Shown here: positions 48,651-60,259 of the stretch, one piece after another
Numbering within the stretch: the stretch's first letter is position 1
How the letters are laid out: the number at the start of each line of letters is the position of its first letter
Assembly (NCBI GenBank): GCA_954871525.1
Contig: OX940862.1
Location: 45,129,732 to 45,193,731 of the forward strand
Reading direction: 5' to 3'
DNA: 64,000 nt
Source of the DNA: Parietaria judaica
Lineage: Eukaryota > Streptophyta > Magnoliopsida > Rosales > Urticaceae
Position numbers and translations under genes: made by a program
The notes under the pieces: model-generated
Seen by the model: the letters and a program-made list of their open reading frames with translations, nothing else
Databases searched by the model: none
What the model was told of the DNA's origin: nothing

Positions 48651-48992
48651 GTAGATCGAAGACAATCAAACTAGATAAATAATGTTAACGGGATAGTCTA
48701 ACTCAATCGTTGATTCGGCGCACGAATATCCGATCGAAGAACCTTCCTCGCCTATTGATTTGCGCATGAATAGCTAGACTCGGGCATCCAAGAACCGTTG
48801 ATCCGCACACGGATACCGGATTGAGGGCATCAAACTCGGAGCTCGCTCACGAACACTCGTACTTGGGGAGAGAAACAGAAAGTCTCAATTTTTCATTTCA
48901 TTCAAAAGTTGAGCAAAGAAAGACAAACAATATAAAGAGTCTTTTGTTTTCCAAAATAAAAACGAGAATCAAGACATAAATGAAAATAAATC

Positions 48993-49246
48993 TGATGCGG
49001 ATATCTTCAAGATATCCTCTATTTAATTATTATTATATTATTTCCAGTTTAGTTAGAGTGATTTAAGGAATTTGTTTCCTCTTTTCTTGCTTTTCCGTAA
49101 AAACCCTAACTGTATATAAGAGTGGTGGATGTTATTGTATTTCTCAGATTTGAATGAATAGAAAATTGAAGCTTTTGCTTTGAATTCCCGAGTTTCATAC
49201 TCGTTGAGACTCGTTCTTGTGTTAATCCATATTTCGCTCTACATCA
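48993..49246 (+). mobile_element. Short solo LTR or TRIM-like LTR, 254 bp
   Basis: Begins TGATGCGGATATC and ends CTCTACATCA (TGATG...CATCA ends), flanked by perfect 5-bp duplications AAATC (48988-48992 and 49247-49251). It contains a TATA-like TGTATATAAGAG near 49110. No internal region or second LTR is present. The short length fits a TRIM or small copia LTR; orientation is inferred from the TATA word. Confidence 0.75.
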
Positions 49247-49871
49247 AAATCATAAACAAATCATACTAAAGACGGAAAGTAAATAAACGAGTAAAAGGAA
49301 GCAAATAAAGCGAAGATTGTAGCTTGATAAATGATGGGATCTTCGTGTTTAATTCCTGATCTTTCGATCCATGATTTACGGCATCAATCTCTCTCTAGAT
49401 TCGACTTCGTTTTCTAGGTGTGTACGCTTCTTTCAAAGAAATCTGTGTTTTTTACTGCTTGGAAACTGTCAATGGTGTTTGTTGTCCTTGCTTTCGGTTT
49501 TGAATTTGGATTATCATAGCGCTGTTGCAGGTTGTGTTTTATAGTTGTTGTTTTTTTTGCCCAAAGAAAGAAGGAACGAAGGATTTGTTGTAGGATTTGA
49601 AGCAGAAATAATTAGGTAACCAAAGTTACCTTTATGTAACTGTAGTTACATAAAGGTAATTGTAGTTACACTTTTGTAACTGGAGTTACATAAAAGTAAC
49701 TTTAGTTACAAAAAACTTTTGCCGGCTTCGAAAATGATTAAGCCTCCGCCGAGAAGATTTTAGGAGTTTTTTGTTTAAACTGAATGGCTTTGGCTCGAAG
49801 AAAGCAATGTTTGGTCATGCTGTAACATTTTAAGTTTTATGTTTTATCCATAAATTGTTACATTTATTATT

Positions 49872-50973
49872 GGGTTAACTGCGGCAAAAATACCCAGCCT
49901 TTGGTCAAATTCTCTGCTATGTATACAACCTTCGTAAATGGCGGCAAAAGTACCCAAACTTGACATTTGGGAGTTGACCGAAAAAATCTACCTATGTGGC
50001 AATCAGACTTTACCACGTGGCATGCCACGTGGCACTTGACCGCCACGTGGCATGCCATGTAATTATTATTTTTTAAATATTTTTTTTAAAAAAAATATTT
50101 TAAAAAAAATATATTTATTGAATATTATATATTTTTTATTTTTTATTTTTAATAAAAATATTTTTCCATTAATAAAAAATATTGAATATTTAAAAATAAA
50201 TATTCATTATTGGTTATAATTATTATTTATTATTGGTTGAACTCCGTTTCCGATCCGGTTCACGCGTCGAATAAAATTGTTTAATAATAATAATAATAAC
50301 TAATAAACACATCAAAATTGTTTACACACCACTTATTGAAAAACAAAAAATAGTAGTCATATTTATATTTAATAAAAAATTATATTTATTTGTTTGCATG
50401 ATATTTTTTTTGTGTTTGTATTTTATATAAATAATAATTGTTTAATATGTTTTTTTTATTTATATACTATTATTTTTTTTTGAAAATTGTCGTTAAATAA
50501 TCATATGATTATTATTGGTTATTTTTATTAAACATATTAAGCGATTTCATTTCACCCGTGAACTGGATCGAATGCGGAGCTTGAGTTAACCATGAACGGT
50601 GATTTTTTTCATTATTTATTATGTTTGATCCACTTTTCTAAAATGAATAATTATATTTAATAACAAAACTAATAATTAATATTTAAATTTAAATATTCAT
50701 TATTGGTTATTATGGAAAAATAATTTTATTTTTAAAAAAATTAAAAAGTTTTTTTTTAAAAATATTTTTAAAAAAATAATAATTACGTGGCATGCTACAT
50801 GGCGGCCAAGTGCCATGTGGCATGCCACGTGGTAAAGGGTGATTGCCACATAGGTGAATTTTTTCGGTCAACTCCCAAATGCCAAGTTTGGGTACTTTTG
50901 CCGCCATTTACGGAGGTTGTATACACAGCAGAGAATTAGACCAAAGGTTGGGTATTTTTGCCGCAATTAACCC
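49872..50973. mobile_element. MULE family 1, small non-autonomous copy nested in family 2
   Basis: 1102 bp with inverted ends GGGTTAACTGCGGCAAAAATA and (complement) GGGTTAATTGCGGCAAAAATA, extending about 190 bases on each side. The direct repeat TTATTATT lies on both sides (8 bp; a ninth base differs). Ends match the element at 34614-40435. The interior is AT-rich with no coding capacity. The inverted repeats carry several CACGTGGC words. Confidence 0.88.
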
Positions 50974-51239
50974 TTATTATTTGTATTATATTCTTTCAAT
51001 TTAAGGTGAATAATAAACTTATAGCCTTTTGGCATTTTGGCCGCTAACTTTATAATTTTGTAGGATTTGTTCTTTTTAGTTCTTCGAAACTTTCTTATTA
51101 TTTCGAAGCGTAACAACAATTACAAAATTGTAACTAAAGTTACCTTTATGTAACTCCAGTTACATTAGCGTAACTCCAGTTACCTTTATGTAATTGTAGT
51201 TACATATTTCAAAGTTGGTATTTACATAATAACTTTGAA

Positions 51240-51455
51240 AATTACAATTGTTACAGGACATTGCGGTAGGTCCGAATCATATGTAACACTATCAAGTGCT
51301 CCAGACCTATTTTTTCCACACACTTTACCACCTGAAGTAAGAAGGCCAGTAGGAAAATTGAAGAAAAAAAGACTTCGTTCAACGGTGACCAATTCAAGAA
51401 GTCAGTTCATTGTGGAGCAGCTAGAAAATTAGGCTAACAAACGTTCTTGTCTTAA
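51240..51455 (+). pseudogene. MuDR-like transposase C-terminal relic
   Basis: Reads through PPEVRRPVGKLKKKRLRSTV to a stop at about 51432. In the shifted frame, CGAARKLG then NKRSC gives a damaged C-X2-C-X4-H-X4-C knuckle (the second Cys is Ala, the His is lost). Same segment as 37270-37420. Basic R-P-x-G-x-x-K-K-K-R followed by a knuckle is the normal end of MuDR transposases. Confidence 0.6.
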
Positions 51456-52889
51456 GTTCCCGAAATGATTCAATCGTTGTAACATTTTTAAAGGCCACAC
51501 CACTAATTATTTCTTTACACTATCACACAAGTTAAATGTCTGTATCTGTAATACACATGTACCATGTCTCTGACTTTTCAAAATCTTTATGGATTTTTCA
51601 CAGTTAAATGTATAATGAACAAAGAAGCAAATTCTTTAGCTCGGGTTAAACAACATGATTTTCTATTCATTTAATAATACCCACATATTGGTTCAAAGCA
51701 ATCTCTCGGCATAAAAATGGAGTCTTGCATAATAATGGAGGCTCAAAAGCTAGAGTACAAATAATGGTGTATCGTGAAAGTTAACATCAACTTATGGCCT
51801 GGTAGTAACTCTCGTAGTCTTCGTAGCAACTTTCTTCGATTTCTTCGTTGGTTTCTTTGTTGGTTCCATGGCTATATGCTCCACAACCATTTGTTAGGCG
51901 GTTAGGTGTGGTGTCTCATTATCCTACAAAATACAAATGGTGGTAGTTACATAGCTAAAGTTGCAATGATTGTAGCTCATAGTTGCAATAAGTGTGACTA
52001 GAGTAAGTAACTAGAGTTACAATTACGTAACTCCATTTACAATTACGTAAGTGTAGCTAAATTACAATACGAGTTTGGTTCTTGCGCATTACATACACAA
52101 ATTATACAAATTCACACAGAAAAACTCTGTAATACAGGTAAAAGTATACCGATTTCGTGGAGTTTTCAGATCAATTTGTCTTTGATTACACTAAATTTGT
52201 TCCCAAAAAGCACACACAAGATCAGTGTGTCAATGGCTGTTTAAAAAATTAACGGTCATAAAAACTTGAGATTTAGTAATTCACAAATGATTATAAACAC
52301 AAAGATCAACTTTGGTCATGAATTAAAAAGAAGACATGAATAACGATCACCCAAAAAAAAAATCATATACCTCGACTTTGCATAGTGTAGCATCAGTATC
52401 TCTGCACATAAGTTTCTTTTCAATTGGTGTATGTATGTATGTATGCATGTATAAGAAACTCTCGGCAGCCAAACAGAACCAAATTCCAAACAAGCTCATC
52501 CCCAAAATTAGATAAAGACGCAGCTATGGCTCTGATTCAAGCACAAGCCATAGGAACATCCGAGAGAGATAGAAATTCGAGGGAAAAAAGAAAACAACAT
52601 TAAAGAGGATGATTACCTTTGATATTGCGGCAGAGACGAGCGCGACGAGCTATGGCGAATTGCAGATTTCTTCATTAATATTAATGGAGTTTAGGCTGTA
52701 ATCGAGAAATTCAAATGAAATTGAGAAAGGGTTAATGGAGTTTTTGTTCTAAATGAGAAATTCCGATGAAGTGTAGAACTCTTGCATCTTTTTTCTCGGT
52801 TCTGAAAGCGCATAACTCTCGTTTTTAGGTGTCTTCGCGCCTGGATCTTCCGTTAGCGAACGCAGGACACAAACCAGAGAAAGAAGTTT

Positions 52890-54234
52890 AGATTTTCCAT
52901 TGCGGTTTCTATGATGTGGAGCTCGTTCATAAGATCGCTCAAGCGTTCATCCCCGGAATAGCCACGGCTTGCGTCGATAGCACGTCTGGCGACTTTTTTA
53001 AATCTCCGGCTTCTGTGGCTGCTGCACTGAGACAAGAAATGGCGGAGTTCGTTACGCTGGGAAGTGAAAGCTTCGTTGCAGAGACCGTTGTAGAAGAAAA
53101 TGGCCTGGAAAATGAAGCGTTTGATCACCCTTATGACGTGATCTCCGATTTGATTGAGCAGTTCGCGGAATCGAAGGCGAACTTGTTCAGCCGTGTCTCG
53201 GGCTACATGCTTAGCGAGAAGAGAGAGGACAAGATCGATGATTTCGCTCAAGAGGTCGAGGTGAATGGGTTCTAGTTGAGTGATAAGAGGGAAGCTTTAG
53301 CCCAAATTTTAATCAAGAATGTCGATTACACGGATAAGTATCACTGCAACATGGGATTCGAGTCCGAAGAAGAACTCACCGAGCATCGTTTAAAGTGCGG
53401 GTTTCGGATCGTGAGCTGCGATAGCGAAGGGTGCAACCTTTATTTCTCTGAGAAAAATGCGGAGAGGCACGATTCGAACTGTCCGTTTAAGATGATAACG
53501 TGCGAGCAAATGTGTAATTCCAAAATCATGAGGCGGGATATGGATCGCCATTGCGTCACGGTTTGTTCGATGAGGCTTGTTTCATGCCCATTTTATTCAG
53601 CCGGTTGCGTTTCTTCTGTACCTCACTGCAAGCTCGAGCAGCATCTTTCGAATGGTCTTCCTCTTCACTTGCTCCCCGTGCTTTGGAGCGTTCATAAGGA
53701 ATCTTCTCAAGAGGATCTTGAACAACGAGTAGAAAGACTACAAAATGTAAGCATCTACATTTTAAATTAACCTTTTTAGGGTTACTAGCTGCAAAATACC
53801 TTTTTTTCTTCATTTGCAGCATCGTGTTTTAATTCTTCTTTTAGCAGTTAGAGTACCAAAACCTTAAAAACAATAGCAAAGTAGACCTCCGTCCAGCATC
53901 CGTCAGTAAGTGCCGCACATGTCTGTCCACTGACGGAAGTTGGACGGTGGTCTACTTCGTGTCTAAACACCAGAATCCGGTGTTTATACTATATTTACGG
54001 GGTTAACATTAATCATGTTATTGAATAAATTTAATGTACCTTACTTTCTTGATCCTGAACTAAGTAAGAACTGCTGGTGTTAAACTGCAGGCATCAAAAT
54101 CGGGTAAATTCAAGAAAGCACAAAATATTCGATCACTAACCTCTGCAGTGAAGGACCTTGAAGCAAAGTTAGGGTCGACAGAAATTCTAAATCCGACAGA
54201 GAATGATAAGATAGAGCGAAAAAATCAAATTTAA
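52890..54234 (+). pseudogene. TRAF-type zinc finger protein gene, broken
   Basis: The frame from about 52892 reads VELVHKIAQAFIPGIATACV, a helical segment, then Gly-Phe-stop (TAG 53273-53275). It continues in the same frame with LSDKREALAQILIKNVDY, CNMGF, CGFRIVSC, CPFKMITCEQMC, CSMRLVSCPF and a coiled-coil tail. One intron (53747-54090, GT-AG) leads to the last exon, ending at 54234. The Cys/His pattern is that of plant TRAF-type zinc-finger proteins. Two defects: TAG where relatives probably have TGG (Trp), and no in-frame ATG between the TAG at 52889 and the homology. An upstream exon lost to the adjacent MULE, or a spliced exon I cannot see, could supply a start. Confidence 0.75.
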
Positions 54235-54612
54235 GGTAACAATTGACAAATTCAGATTTGTAAAGAGAAACTACTCAACATCATATAGAGTTTTTGCTTT
54301 TTTATTTTTGGGAAAATTTTCCCTTCAGATTTTGAATTATTTTATTTATTTATATATTTATTTATGATACAGGGATTATGTAACTTCCTTTTATTTGACT
54401 ATTTGAGTCTAAACTTCCAGAGGAAATATAAATTGTATGATTACAAAATGAGAATTATTATTTTGATCAGATCATGAATGTCTTCTTTTATTATTATCAA
54501 TAAATTGCATCTTTTGATAGTGATACCCAATTTTTTAAATGAAAAAAAAGAGTAATTAAAGTAGATAAAAAGTTGAAATGGGGATATGTTACTCTTATAT
54601 ATATGTAAAAAG
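54235..54612. other. Intergenic spacer
   Basis: 3' flank of the TRAF-type pseudogene, AT-rich, ending at the GTAAG target duplication of copia 2. Nothing else recognised. Confidence 0.5.
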
Positions 54613-54617
54613 GTAAG

Positions 54618-54768
54618 GGTAGAGAATCTAGGGTTTTTGGAGGGAGCAAAACGTGCTCTTTGTTCTTTCTATTTTTATTATATTGAATAATATTACAGCT
54701 TATGCTAATAAAGCAATAAGATGCATAATTGAAACTAATTAACTCTAATTACTATTTATATTTCTACA
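54618..54768 (-). repeat. Copia 2 3' LTR
   Basis: 151 bp. Minus-strand start TGTAGAAATATA and end CCTAGATTCTCTACC; the terminal base is changed compared with ...CTCTACA in the 5' LTR. Confidence 0.9.
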
Positions 54769-56205
54769 CCCCCCAAGCTGGGTAGTAAATACTCATCATG
54801 CCCAGCTTGGAACACAAATAATGAAATGAAGGACCACTGAGAGATTTGGTGAGGATGTCGGCCATCTGATGCTGCGAAGAAACATAATTCAACTCGATTA
54901 TTTGATTCTCAATTTTCTCGTTGATGAAGTGGCGATCGATCTCAATGTGTTTGGTCCGGTCATGATGAACGGTATTCTTAGCAATAGCAATGGCAGATTG
55001 ACTATCACTTTTCATGTTGATTGGACCATCATTCTTCGCTTTCAATTCTTCTAGTAATCTCTTTAGCCACATTCCCTCACAAATTCCTAGTGCTAGTGCC
55101 CGATAATCAGCTTCAGCACTACTACGAGCCACGACTGGTTGTTTCTTACTTCTCCATGTTACTAAGTTCCCCCAAACAAACGAGCAATACCCAGAGGTAG
55201 ATCGTCTATCTGTAATTGATCCGGCCCAGTCAGCATTTGTAAATACTTCAATCTCTCTGGAATTTGATTTCCCAAAAAATAATCCTTTATCGGGATTACC
55301 TTTAAGATACCCGAGAATTCGAAATGCCGCATCCAAGTGCTCCTGTAAAGGACTATTCATAAACTGGCTGATCACACTAACCGAGTATCCAATATCGGGA
55401 CGAGTGTGTGATAGGTATATAAGTTTTCCCACAAGAAGTTGATATCTAACTTTATCAACGGCAATACCATCTGTACGAGCTCCCAATTTGACATTTGGAT
55501 CCATTGGAGTATCGGCTGATTTGCATCCAATCATACCAGTTTCAGAGAGAAGATCTAGTACGTACTTGCGTTGAGACATAGAGATGCCCTTACTTGATCG
55601 CGCAACTTCCATTCCAAGAAAATACTTCAAATGACCAAGGTCTTTGATCTCAAACTCCTTGGCAAGCAACTGCTTTAGACATTCCATTTCTTTCTCATCA
55701 TCTCCTGTAAGAACAATGTCATCGACATACACTATAAGAGCAATGAGTTTATCACCTGGAAAATGCTTGATAAATAAAGTGTGATCCGTTTTACATTGAG
55801 AATAGCTGTTGTTCTTCAAGACAGTTGCAAATCTTTCAAACCACGCTCGAGGTGATTGTTTTAGGCCGTATAATGCTTTCTTCAATCTGCAAACTCTATT
55901 AGCCGGATACTTTCCTTCAAATCCCGGAGGCACATCCATATACACTTCTTCCTTGAGATCTCCGTTCGAGAAAGCATTTTTCACATCTAACTGATAAAGG
56001 GGCCAATCTTTATTGACAGCCAGAGAGAGAAGTACCCGGATAGTGTTCAACTTAGCAACGGGAGCAAAGGTTTCTCGATAGTCTATACCGTAAGACTGAG
56101 TGAAACCTCTAGCCACGAGGCGAGCCTTGAATATCTCAACGCTGCCATCTGCATTGTGTTTCACAGAAGAACACTTGCACCCTACTGTGCGCTCTCCTGA
56201 GGAAG
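54769..56205 (-). pseudogene. Copia 2 reverse transcriptase and RNase H, open frame intact
   Basis: A continuous minus-strand frame of about 466-480 codons: ERTVGCK, FKARLVARGFTQ, QLDVKNAFSNGDL, ALYGLKQSPRAW, IVYVDDIVLTG (catalytic YVDD), FEIKDLGHLKYFLGMEVA, HTRPDIGYSVS, TNADWAGS, RSSAEADYRALA and a DILTKSL end. The RT is joined to the rest of pol through a damaged spot at 56190-56211, where a deletion and frame change removed the usual linker. The catalytic parts look preserved. Confidence 0.9.
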
Positions 56206-56210
56206 GGATA

Positions 56211-58315
56211 TTACGCTCTGATTTCCTCTAAGGTAGCAGCTTTCCATTTAGGTATCCTGAGTGCATTATGGATCGACGATGGAATTTGAATCGAGTCAAT
56301 CTGAGAAATGAATGCTTTGAAGTTTGACGACAATCTAGCATATGACAAGTGATTCTGGATTGGATGTTGTGTACATGATCTGACCCCTTTCCTGACGGCA
56401 ATAGGAAGATCCAAGTCTGATTGAATAGGTGAGAGATTATCAAGAAGAGCTTCAATACCTTGTGAGTTTTCTTCTGAACTTGGAATTAAGTCGGCAGATT
56501 GGCTTTGCTGAGTTTGATCGAGTTGTACCTGAGGCTGGATAGGAGTTTGGACACACTTTCTTCTTGAGTAAACTTGTATTGTGGATGGCTGATTCGGAAC
56601 ACTTGTGACAGGTTGATCTGGAAGAGTAGAGACAAGTTCGGTCTCCACTGGAATAAGAGAGAGTGGCCGGAAGACTCAAGAATGATTGAATCAGAAGGAG
56701 ACTCAGGAATGATTGGATCTGAAGGAGTTTGCGATTCTTGAAGTCTACCGATAAGAGAAGACAAATCACATTTCTGAGATTCATCGTGATTCGCCCCCTG
56801 AATATCGGAATTGGGGTAAAAAGGTTTATCCTCAAAGAAAGTGACGTCCATGGAATGAAAAAACTTGCAAGTAAGAGGACAATAACACTTATACCCTTTT
56901 TTGTTCGGCGAGTAGCCCATGAAGATACACTTGGAAGCACGTGAATCTAACTTTTTCCGTTGGTGTGAATAGACATGGACAAATGCAACAGTACCAAACA
57001 CTTTGAGAGGGATGTCATGAAGGAGGTGAATAGAATTCGGGAACAGCTCAAGGAGTTTTTGGCTAGGAGTTGTGAATTTAAGGACACGAGAAGGCATGCG
57101 ATTAATTAGGTAAGTAGCAGTAAGAACTGCTTCCCCCTAAAATCTTTTTGGGACATTAGAAGTGAAGAGTAATGACCGAGCGACCTCAAGGAGATGGCGA
57201 TTTTTGCGCTCTGCCACTCCATTTTGTTGAGGAGTGTCGACACAGGAACTCTGTTGGACAATCCCATGAGTGTGAAAATATGGGCCGAGAGAGGTGTTGA
57301 AGAAATCGCGAGCATTATCTGAACGAAAGATTTGAATACGTGTATCGAATTGATTTTGGATCATTAAGTGAAAATTGCAAAAAATTTGTGAGGTTTCAGA
57401 TTTTTCTTTCATAAGAAATACCCAACTAAGGCGAGTATGATCATCGACAAATGAAAGAAACCATCGAGCTCCAGAGACATTTGGAACTCGTGAAGGACCC
57501 CATATGTCACTGTGTATGAGGGTGAAGGGTCGGGAAGGCCGATACGGTCGAGCTGGATACGGAACACGAGTGTGTTTTGAGAACTGACAAATTTCACAAG
57601 AAAAATCACTAGGACGTTTATGGACAAATTGGGAGGGGAATAATTTTGATTGATATGTAAAGTTTGGGTGACCTAAGCGATAGTGCAACTTCATTACTTC
57701 ACACTCATTATTTGATTGACTCGATAAGGATAGAACATTGGAGATATGAATTTTTGGAGAGACGGTTGGATTTTTGGATGGAAGAGAGAGAACGTACAAT
57801 CCGTTACAAAGCCCAGCATGGCCAATCGTCCTCTTTGATTTCAAGTCCTGAAAAACACACGAAGTATCATCAAAATTAATATTGCACCGTAACTTGATGG
57901 TCAATTGTCTCACAGACAACAAGTTGCAAGCTAAATTAGGTACGAATAGCACATAATGAAGAACAAGGTCAGAGGACAATGACATCATTCCAAAACCAGC
58001 AATCGGTGAGTATGAACCGTCAGCCATTTTAACATTGACACCGTCAGGGCATGTTACGTAAGAATGAAGAAGAGCCTTATTTCCCGTCATGTGAGCGGAG
58101 GCTCCAGAGTCGACAATCCAAGTATCCGAGAAGGCTCTACCCGAGCTAAAAGCAGATGAAATAGTGGCGTGCGGGCTATGTTGAGTACTAGAAGCCCGGT
58201 CAATAAGATTTCGAAGATAATCATTTTGATCCTGATGAACAGAGCGCAAGAACAGTGGATCTGCGGCAGCCATGAAGAGATACGAATCTAAACAAACACC
58301 GTAGAGATAACGCAC
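56211..58315 (-). pseudogene. Copia 2 protease and integrase, broken
   Basis: The main frame has WIVDSGASAHMTG (aspartic protease), a GAG-pre-integrase HYRLGHPN..CEICQFSK zinc region, and the integrase core HSDIWGPS, FRSDNARDF and TPQQNGVAERKNRHLLEVA. It is stopped at 57137-57139 by TAG where the frame continues with GEAVLTATYLINR. A Trp codon changed to stop is the simple explanation, since Phe-Trp is usual there. A frameshift near 56640 separates the later linker. 58320-58661 is not recognisable as gag. Confidence 0.88.
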
Positions 58316-58667
58316 TGATCTGGCGTTGAGGAGTTTCTGACAGGAGGACGTGCAGATCGGTCGCTAGAGATACGAGGTCAGGTCGCCAGAGGAGGAGGCG
58401 CGCTGAAGAAGAGAAGCGTCGCGCGAATCTGAGAAGCTTGCACAGAGGAGGTTCGCCGGAAGAGGCTCGCGGAGGTGCACGACTGAGAAGGTCACGACCG
58501 AAGATCTGAAGAAGCAAGGTCGCCAGAAGTTTCAGATCTGAAACTTTGAGGAAGCTCAGATCTGATGAACGCCAGAGGAAGGAGCCACAGATGAAGGAGA
58601 GTCGAGATGAACGTTTGGCGAGGATGAATGGCGGCAGCGGCAGCGGCGGCGACGGCGGCAACGGCGA

Positions 58668-58679
58668 GCTCTGATACCA
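58668..58679 (-). other. Copia 2 primer binding site (Met-tRNA)
   Basis: The complement reads TGGTATCAGAGC directly after the 5' LTR end, as expected for Met-tRNA priming. Confidence 0.9.
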
Positions 58680-59611
58680 TGTAGAGAATCTAGGGTTTTT
58701 GGAGGGAGCAAAACGTGCTCTTTTTTCTTTCTATTTTTATTATATTGAATAATATTACAACTTATGCTAATTAGGGGTGAAACATTTATCCGCCATCCGC
58801 TGATCGCAACCGTATCCTATTCGCTCCGCTACGAAATATCCGTATTTTTATCCATTTTTAATCAACCGCTTGATATGGTTATGGATATCCGCAACTGCTT
58901 TTCAGAATTGGATTGGTTAATGGTTATATTTTTTAATTTAAATTGGATATCCGCTTTAACCGCAACTAGATTTTAAATATAAAAAATAATTAATTAAATA
59001 TATATTATATATAAATATTTTTTATTTTATTTTATTAGTGCTATCGGTGGATTGGATTGTCCCTTATATTAACCTAGGTCGGTTATATTATTTACTATGT
59101 CCATTGTTGTTTGAATATAGTATTTATAATAATTCATATTTCATCTTGGCTTTTTAATAATCGTTTGTATTCATATTTGTATCTTTAGAATATGTAGCTA
59201 ATATTCTAGTGTTAGACCATATGATTTTGTGGTCTTTTATGTCATACAAATATAGTTTGATACTTTGGTTATTTATGAAATATTATTTATTATATTTTTG
59301 AATGTTTATGTTTCACTATTCTTACTATATTTTTATGTATGATGTATTTATTTTTTCACTAACAAAATTAATTGGATAATATCCGCTATCCGCCTTAAAT
59401 TAACCAATTCGATCCGCTAACCGCTAACCGCATTTAAATTGGATAATCGAAAATAAAAATGGTTAATGGATACAATTATTTTATATTCACATATGTGGAT
59501 ACAGTTAGTCAACATGCCCATATCCTATCCTATCCTATCCACTTTCACCCCTGCTAACTAATAAAGCAATAAGATACATAATTGAAACTAATTAGTATGT
59601 ATATTTCTACA
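58680..59611 (-). repeat. Copia 2 5' LTR, interrupted
   Basis: Minus-strand LTR from TGTAGAAATATA (59611) to CTCTACA (58680). It contains the hAT-like insertion at 58774-59552. The uninterrupted length is about 145 bp, matching the 3' LTR. Confidence 0.9.
58774..59552. mobile_element. hAT-like non-autonomous element in the copia 2 5' LTR
   Basis: 779 bp with ends GGGGTGAAAC and the complement AGGGGTGAAAG, flanked by GCTAATTA (58766-58773) and GCTAACTA (59553-59560), 7 of 8 matching. The 3' LTR shows the uninterrupted site. Subterminal TATCCGC/AACCGC words are repeated at both sides, and TATCC runs end the element. No coding capacity. Confidence 0.8.
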
Positions 59612-59619
59612 GTAAGTTC

Positions 59620-60259
59620 TAAATAACAAGTCTGTGTACAATTAAAAAATTAAAAATTAAAATTATGTCGTATTAATATTTGTAAAGAACAATGAGCTAC
59701 TTGTTGAAACTTGAAAGTATAAGGAACGTAGATATTAAAAACTAATCTTCACGAAACAAAATGCACCAACATGCTTTTTTAACATATGAAAATTATCAGA
59801 ACGAGTCAATCCAAAGCTAAACATACTTAAATCTTTTTCGGTTTCTACTTTCTCGCATATAATATTTTCTCTGAGCCTGGATGCTCCTGTTTAAACTGAC
59901 AATGCGGGTTGAGGAATCCTTGGTGAACCGGCACATATGAGCATGCCCAAATATTTCCCGGAAATATCCATTATCCCCTCCTTGACGAGCATATTGGGAA
60001 AGCAAAATTATGCCACCGCTTTTGCCGGAACACCAACCTTGTCGTTGCCATTGGCAATAAATCAGTCGACCGAAACACCAAAGCATGCAGCCTCGTCACC
60101 TTGAAGGCGCATCCACTCTAGACAGGGATTCAGGTGACTTGAAGTGGCTGCAAATGTTTATGACTACGAGCCGAGAATGTAAAAATGTCAATTTGTTTCA
60201 AACAAAACAACACTAACCTTATAATTAGCAGAAAATAACAGAAGGTAAATCACACTCAC
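59620..60259. other. Region beside the AIR9-like exon, no firm gene
   Basis: The minus strand at 59817-60130 has open stretches in two frames and may be further decayed exon sequence downstream of the AIR9-like exon, but I could not match it to a family. Confidence 0.3.

Larger units (their letters stand above)
48186..52750. mobile_element. MULE family 2, second copy (right end lost)
   Basis: The left end GGGATTATTAGCATAATACTC and the next 200 bases match 35726-35950 (AAAGAAATACTCA..TTATAGACTA, TTCTTCAAT, GATCTTCACCTGCAACCACA). Internal matches to the first copy are GTTAC palindromes, the transposase knuckle relic (51240-51450) and AAAGAGGATGAT..GCGACGAGCTATGGCG near 52605-52655 (first copy 39705-39760). 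No complementary right end is found before the TRAF gene at 52.9 kb, so it is truncated. The right limit is approximate. It contains two later insertions (48993-49246 and 49872-50973). None of the three captured genes of the first copy is recognisable here. Confidence 0.75.
54618..59611 (-). mobile_element. Ty1/copia element 2 (short-LTR, Ale-like), gag lost
   Basis: Complete LTR-to-LTR element on the minus strand, flanked by perfect GTAAG duplications (54613-54617 and 59612-59616). Order on the minus strand: 5' LTR (split by a hAT-like insertion), Met-tRNA primer site, protease, integrase, reverse transcriptase, RNase H, polypurine tract (GCTTGGGGGG), 3' LTR. Without the insertion it is about 4.2 kb, and only some 0.35 kb separates primer site from protease, so gag is deleted. 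The short LTRs and integrase-before-RT order fit the Ale-type copia lineage; the lineage is inferred. Confidence 0.92.

Noticed and set aside
51792..51869. Minus-strand 25-aa Lys/Thr-rich mini-frame in MULE copy 2
   Set aside because: Too short, repetitive and unsupported by any homologue I know.
58221..58661. 146-aa minus-strand frame in the position of copia gag
   Set aside because: Lacks any gag helix pattern or zinc knuckle; Leu/Arg/Ser-rich, overlaps the protease frame, likely leader DNA.
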